DNA of 64,000 nt from Taudactylus pleione (taxonomy: Eukaryota > Chordata > Amphibia > Anura > Myobatrachidae): NCBI GenBank assembly GCA_031769625.1, contig JAUIMM010000724.1, positions 186,001 to 250,000 on the forward strand, read 5' to 3'. Every line of letters starts with the position of its first letter. The stretch's first letter is position 1. Below are positions 60,461 through 64,000 of the stretch, in pieces. The notes beneath the pieces were generated by a model. That model saw only the letters and a list, made by a program, of their open reading frames with translations. It was not told where the DNA came from and ran no database searches. The position numbers and the translations under genes were made by a program.

Positions 60461-62112
60461 TTTGCTGTTTTCTCTTAAACGCAACATGGGAGAAAAACCA
60501 TTTGACATCACATTTGTTGGTCTTGGTCTTCAACACATCCAGTGAAATTTTGAGCTGTCTGTGTTTGCTACAAGAGGAGATAACACAAAGTATGCGCTTT
60601 TGATGTTTTCATTGCTTTCAATGCATTTTGGCCTAAAACGTGCATTTGCTGTTTTCTCTTAAATGCAACATGGGAGAAAAACCATTTCACATCACATTTG
60701 TTGGTCTTGGTCTTCAACACATCCAGTGAAATTTTGAGCTGCCTGTGTTTGCTACAAGAGGAGATAACACAAAGTATGCGCTTTTGTTGTTTCCATTGCT
60801 TTCAATGCATTTTGGCCTAAAACGTGCAATTGCTGTTTTCTCTTAAACGCAATATGGGAGAAAAACCATTTCACATCACTTTTGTGGGTCTTGGTCTTCA
60901 ACACATCCAGTGAAATTTTGAGCTGCCTGTGTTTGCTACAAGAGGAGATAACACAAAGTATGCGCTTTTGTTGGTTCCATTGCTTTCAATGCATTTTGGC
61001 CTAAAACGTGCAATTGCTGTTTTCTCTTAAACGCAACATGGGAGAAAAAACCATTTCACATCACATTTGTGGGTCTTGGTCTTCAACACATCCAGTGAAA
61101 TTTTGAGCTGCCTGTGTTTGCTACAAGAGGAGATAACACAAAGTATGCGCTTTTGTTGGTTCCATTGCTTTCAATGCATTTTGGCCTAAAATGAGCAATT
61201 GCTGTTTTCTCTTAAACGCAACATGGGAGAAAAAACCATTTCACATCACATTTGTGGGTCTTGGTCTTCAACACATCCAGTGAAATTTTGAGCTGTCTGT
61301 GTTTGCTACAAGAGGAGATAACACAAAGTATGCGCTTTTGTTGTTTTCATTGCTTTCAATGCATTTTGGCCTAAAACGTGCATTTGCTGTTTTCTCTTAA
61401 ACGCAACATGGGAGAAAAACCATTTGACATCACATTTGTTGGTCTTGGTCTTCAACACATCCAGTGAAATTTTGAGCTGTCTGTGTTTGCTACAAGAGGA
61501 GATAACACAAAGTATGCGCTTTTGATGTTTTCATTGCTTTCAATGCATTTTGGCCTAAAACGTGCATTTGCTGTTTTCTCTTAAACGCAACATGGGAGAA
61601 AAACCATTTCACATCACATTTGTTGGTCTTGGTCTTCAACACATCCAGTGAAATTTTGAGCTGCCTGTGTTTGCTACAAGAGGAGATAACACAAAGTATG
61701 CGCTTTTGTTGTTTCCATTGCTTTCAATGCATTTTGGCCTAAAACGTGCAATTGCTGTTTTCTCTTAAACGCAATATGGGAGAAAAACCATTTCACATCA
61801 CATTTGTGGGTCTTGGTCTTCAACACATCCAGTGAAATTTTGAGCTGCCTGTGTTTGCTACAAGAGGAGATAACACAAAGTATGCGCTTTTGTTGGTTCC
61901 ATTGCTTTCAATGCATTTTGGCCTAAAACGTGCAATTGCTGTTTTCTCTTAAACGCAACATGGGAGAAAAACCATTTCACATCACATTTGTGGGTCTTGG
62001 TCTTCAACACATCCAGTGAAATTTTGAGCTGTCTGTGTTTGCTACAAGAGGAGATAACACAAAGTATGCGCTTTTGTTGTTTTCATTGCTTTCAATGCAT
62101 TTTGGCCTAAAA
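60270..62112 (+). repeat. 920-bp tandem duplication (5 monomers) in the right array
   Basis: The rare catttgacatc variant at 60504 recurs at 61426, and the atgagcaatt monomer at about 60270 recurs at about 61192. The offset is 922 bp, equal to five monomers plus two single-A insertions (gagaaaaaacc at about 61047 and 61230). The duplication is local and recent-looking. Confidence 0.82.
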
Positions 62113-64000
62113 CGTGCATTTGCTGTTTTCTCTTAAACGCAACATGGGAGAAAAACCATTTCACATCACATTTGTTGGTCTTGGTCTTCAACACATCCAG
62201 TGAAATTTTGAGCTGTCTGTGTTTGCTACAAGAGGAGATAACACAACGTATGCACTTTTGTTGTTTCCATTGCTTTCAAAGCATTTTGGCCTAAAACGTG
62301 CATTTGCTGTTTTCTCTTAAACGCAACATGGGAGAAAAACCATTTCACATCACATTTGTTGGTCTTGGTCTTCAACACATCCAGTGAAATTTTGAGCTGC
62401 CTGTGTTTGCTACAAGAGGAGATAACACAAAGTATGCTCTTTTGTTGGTTCCATTGCTTTCAATGCATTTTTGCCTAAAACGAGCAATTGCTGTTTTCTC
62501 TTAAACGCAACATGGGAGAAAAACCATTTCACATCACATTTGTGGGTCTTGGTCTTCAACACATCCAGTGAAATTTTGAGCTGTCTGTGTTTGCTACAAG
62601 AGGAGATAACACAAAGTATGCGCTTTTGTTGTTTTCATTGCTTTCAATGCATTTTGGCCTAAAACGTGCATTTGCTGTTTTCTCTTAAACGCAACATGGG
62701 AGAAAAACCATTTCACATCACATTTGTGGGTCTTGGTCTTCAAGACATCCAGTGAAATTTTGAGCTGTCTGTGTTTGCTACAAGAGGAGATAACACAACG
62801 TATGCACTTTTGTTGTTTCCATTGCTTTCAATGCATTTTGGCCTAAAACGTGCATTTGCTGTTTTCTCTTAAACGCAACATGGGAGAAAAACCATTTCAC
62901 ATCACATTTGTGGGTCTTGGTCTTCAACACATCCAGTGAAATTTTGAGCTGTCTGTGTTTGCTACAAGAGGAGATAACACAAAGTATGCGCTTTTGTTGG
63001 TTCCATTGCTTTCAATGCATTTTGGCCTAAAACGTGCAATTGCTGTTTTCTCTTAAACGCAACATGGGAGAAAAACCATTTCACATCACATTTGTGGGTC
63101 TTGGTCTTCAACACATCCAGTGAAATTTTGAACTGTCTGTGTTTGCTACAAGAGGAGATAACACAAAGTATGCGCTTTTGTTGTTTCCATTGCTTTCAAT
63201 GCATTTTGGCCTAAAACGTGCAATTGCTGTTTTCTCTTAAACGCAATATGGGAGAAAAACCATTTCACATCACATTTGTGGGTCTTGGTCTTCAACACAT
63301 CCAGTGAAATTTTGAGCTGCCTGTGTTTGCTACAAGAGGAGATAACACAAAGTATGCGCTTTTGTTGTTTTCATTGCTTTCAATGCATTTTGGCCTAAAA
63401 CGTGCATTTGCTGTTTTCTCTTAAACGCAACATGGGAGAAAAACCATTTCACATCACATTTGTGGGTCTTGGTCTTCAAGACATCCAGTGAAATTTTGAG
63501 CTGTCTGTGTTTGCTACAAGAGGAGATAACACAACGTATGCACTTTTGTTGTTTCCATTGCTTTCAATGCATCTTGGCCTAAAACGTGCATTTGCTGTTT
63601 TCTCTTAAACGCAACATGGGAGAAAAACCATTTCACATCACATTTGTGGGTCTTGGTCTTCAACACATCCAGTGAAATTTTGAGCTGTCTGTGTTTGCTA
63701 CAAGAGGAGATAACACAAAGTATGCGCTTTTGTTGGTTCCATTGCTTTCAATGCATTTTTGACTAAAACGAGCAATTGCTGTTTTCTCTTAAACGCAACA
63801 TGGGAGAAAAACCATTTCACATCACATTTGTGGGTCTTGGTCTTCAACACATCCAGTGAAATTTTGAGCTGTCTGTGTTTGCTACAAGAGGAGATAACAC
63901 AAAGTATGAGCTTTTGTTGTTTTCATTGCTTTCAATGCATTTTGGCCTAAAACGTGCATTTGCTGTTTTCTCTTAAACGCAACATGGGAGAAAAACCATT

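Larger units (their letters stand above)
53747..64000 (+). repeat. Satellite DNA array, right block (184-bp monomer, about 56 copies)
   Basis: The same satellite resumes at monomer position 107 (ggtcttcaacacatcc) directly after the retrotransposon and runs to the window end in the same orientation and phase. The array was therefore continuous before the insertion. This block has more small length variants than the left one: +2 bp at about 58093 (acatggtggag), +2 bp at about 58413 (caatatgcat), -1 bp at about 58517 (acatcagtg), -1 bp at about 59017 (acatggag), and +1 A at about 61047 and 61230 (gagaaaaaacc). It also contains a monomer with a 32-bp deletion at 55030/55031. No gene is seen; the short open frames are translations of the repeat. 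Confidence 0.98.

Noticed and set aside
1936..63950. Dozens of 60-74 aa plus-strand frames (e.g. 1936-2151, 16585-16767, 34845-35060) as small protein genes
   Set aside because: They are translations of the same satellite monomer and recur wherever a variant removes a stop or supplies an ATG. The frames change with indels and 184 is not a multiple of 3. No codon-level constraint is visible.
1..64000. CENP-B box in the satellite monomer
   Set aside because: Neither strand of the monomer contains a match to the TTCGNNNNANNCGGG core.

Overview
The window is a satellite-DNA array from a eukaryotic genome, interrupted by one retrotransposon. About 56.9 kb of the 64 kb is a head-to-tail tandem repeat with a 184-bp monomer, all in one orientation (1-46623 and 53747-64000, about 309 monomers). 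The remaining 7.1 kb (46624-53746) is one apparently full-length non-LTR retrotransposon on the minus strand. I see no host protein gene, tRNA, rRNA, CRISPR array or bacterial operon structure.

The host is most likely a vertebrate, with an amphibian favoured and a fish possible. The retrotransposon has the layout I associate with the Tx1 branch of the L1 superfamily, first described in Xenopus: a long ORF1 with three CCHC zinc knuckles, and an ORF2 with an APE-type endonuclease, a reverse transcriptase (YADD) and a C-terminal CCHC motif. Many satellite differences are C-to-T or G-to-A changes at CpG positions, as expected for methylated vertebrate repeats. The species cannot be named from this sequence.

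Layout. The left array (1-46623) contains nested duplications: a 552-bp three-monomer higher-order repeat, 736-bp four-monomer variants, a 2755-bp tandem duplication (about 14.6-20.1 kb), a roughly 6.8-kb tandem duplication (about 0.84-14.3 kb) with a third, dispersed copy at about 21.2-27.1 kb, and a roughly 7.7-kb tandem duplication (about 28.7-43.2 kb). The retrotransposon follows, read right to left: GC-rich 5' UTR, ORF1 (996 aa from the first ATG), a 36-nt spacer with extra stops, ORF2 (1125 aa), and an AT-rich 3' UTR with AATAAA at the extreme end. The right array (53747-64000) resumes the same monomer 2 bp further on. It carries a partial copy of the block at about 30-34 kb and a 920-bp tandem duplication.

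How the parts relate. ORF1p should bind the element RNA and ORF2p should nick the target and reverse-transcribe it. Both frames are open, so the element looks young. Insertion was at monomer position 104/107 with no target-site duplication and a 2-bp loss, and the inferred nick does not resemble the usual L1 TTTT/A site. A separate monomer in the right array has a 32-bp deletion starting within 1 bp of the same position. The many 60-111 aa open frames in the array are chance translations of the repeat, not genes.
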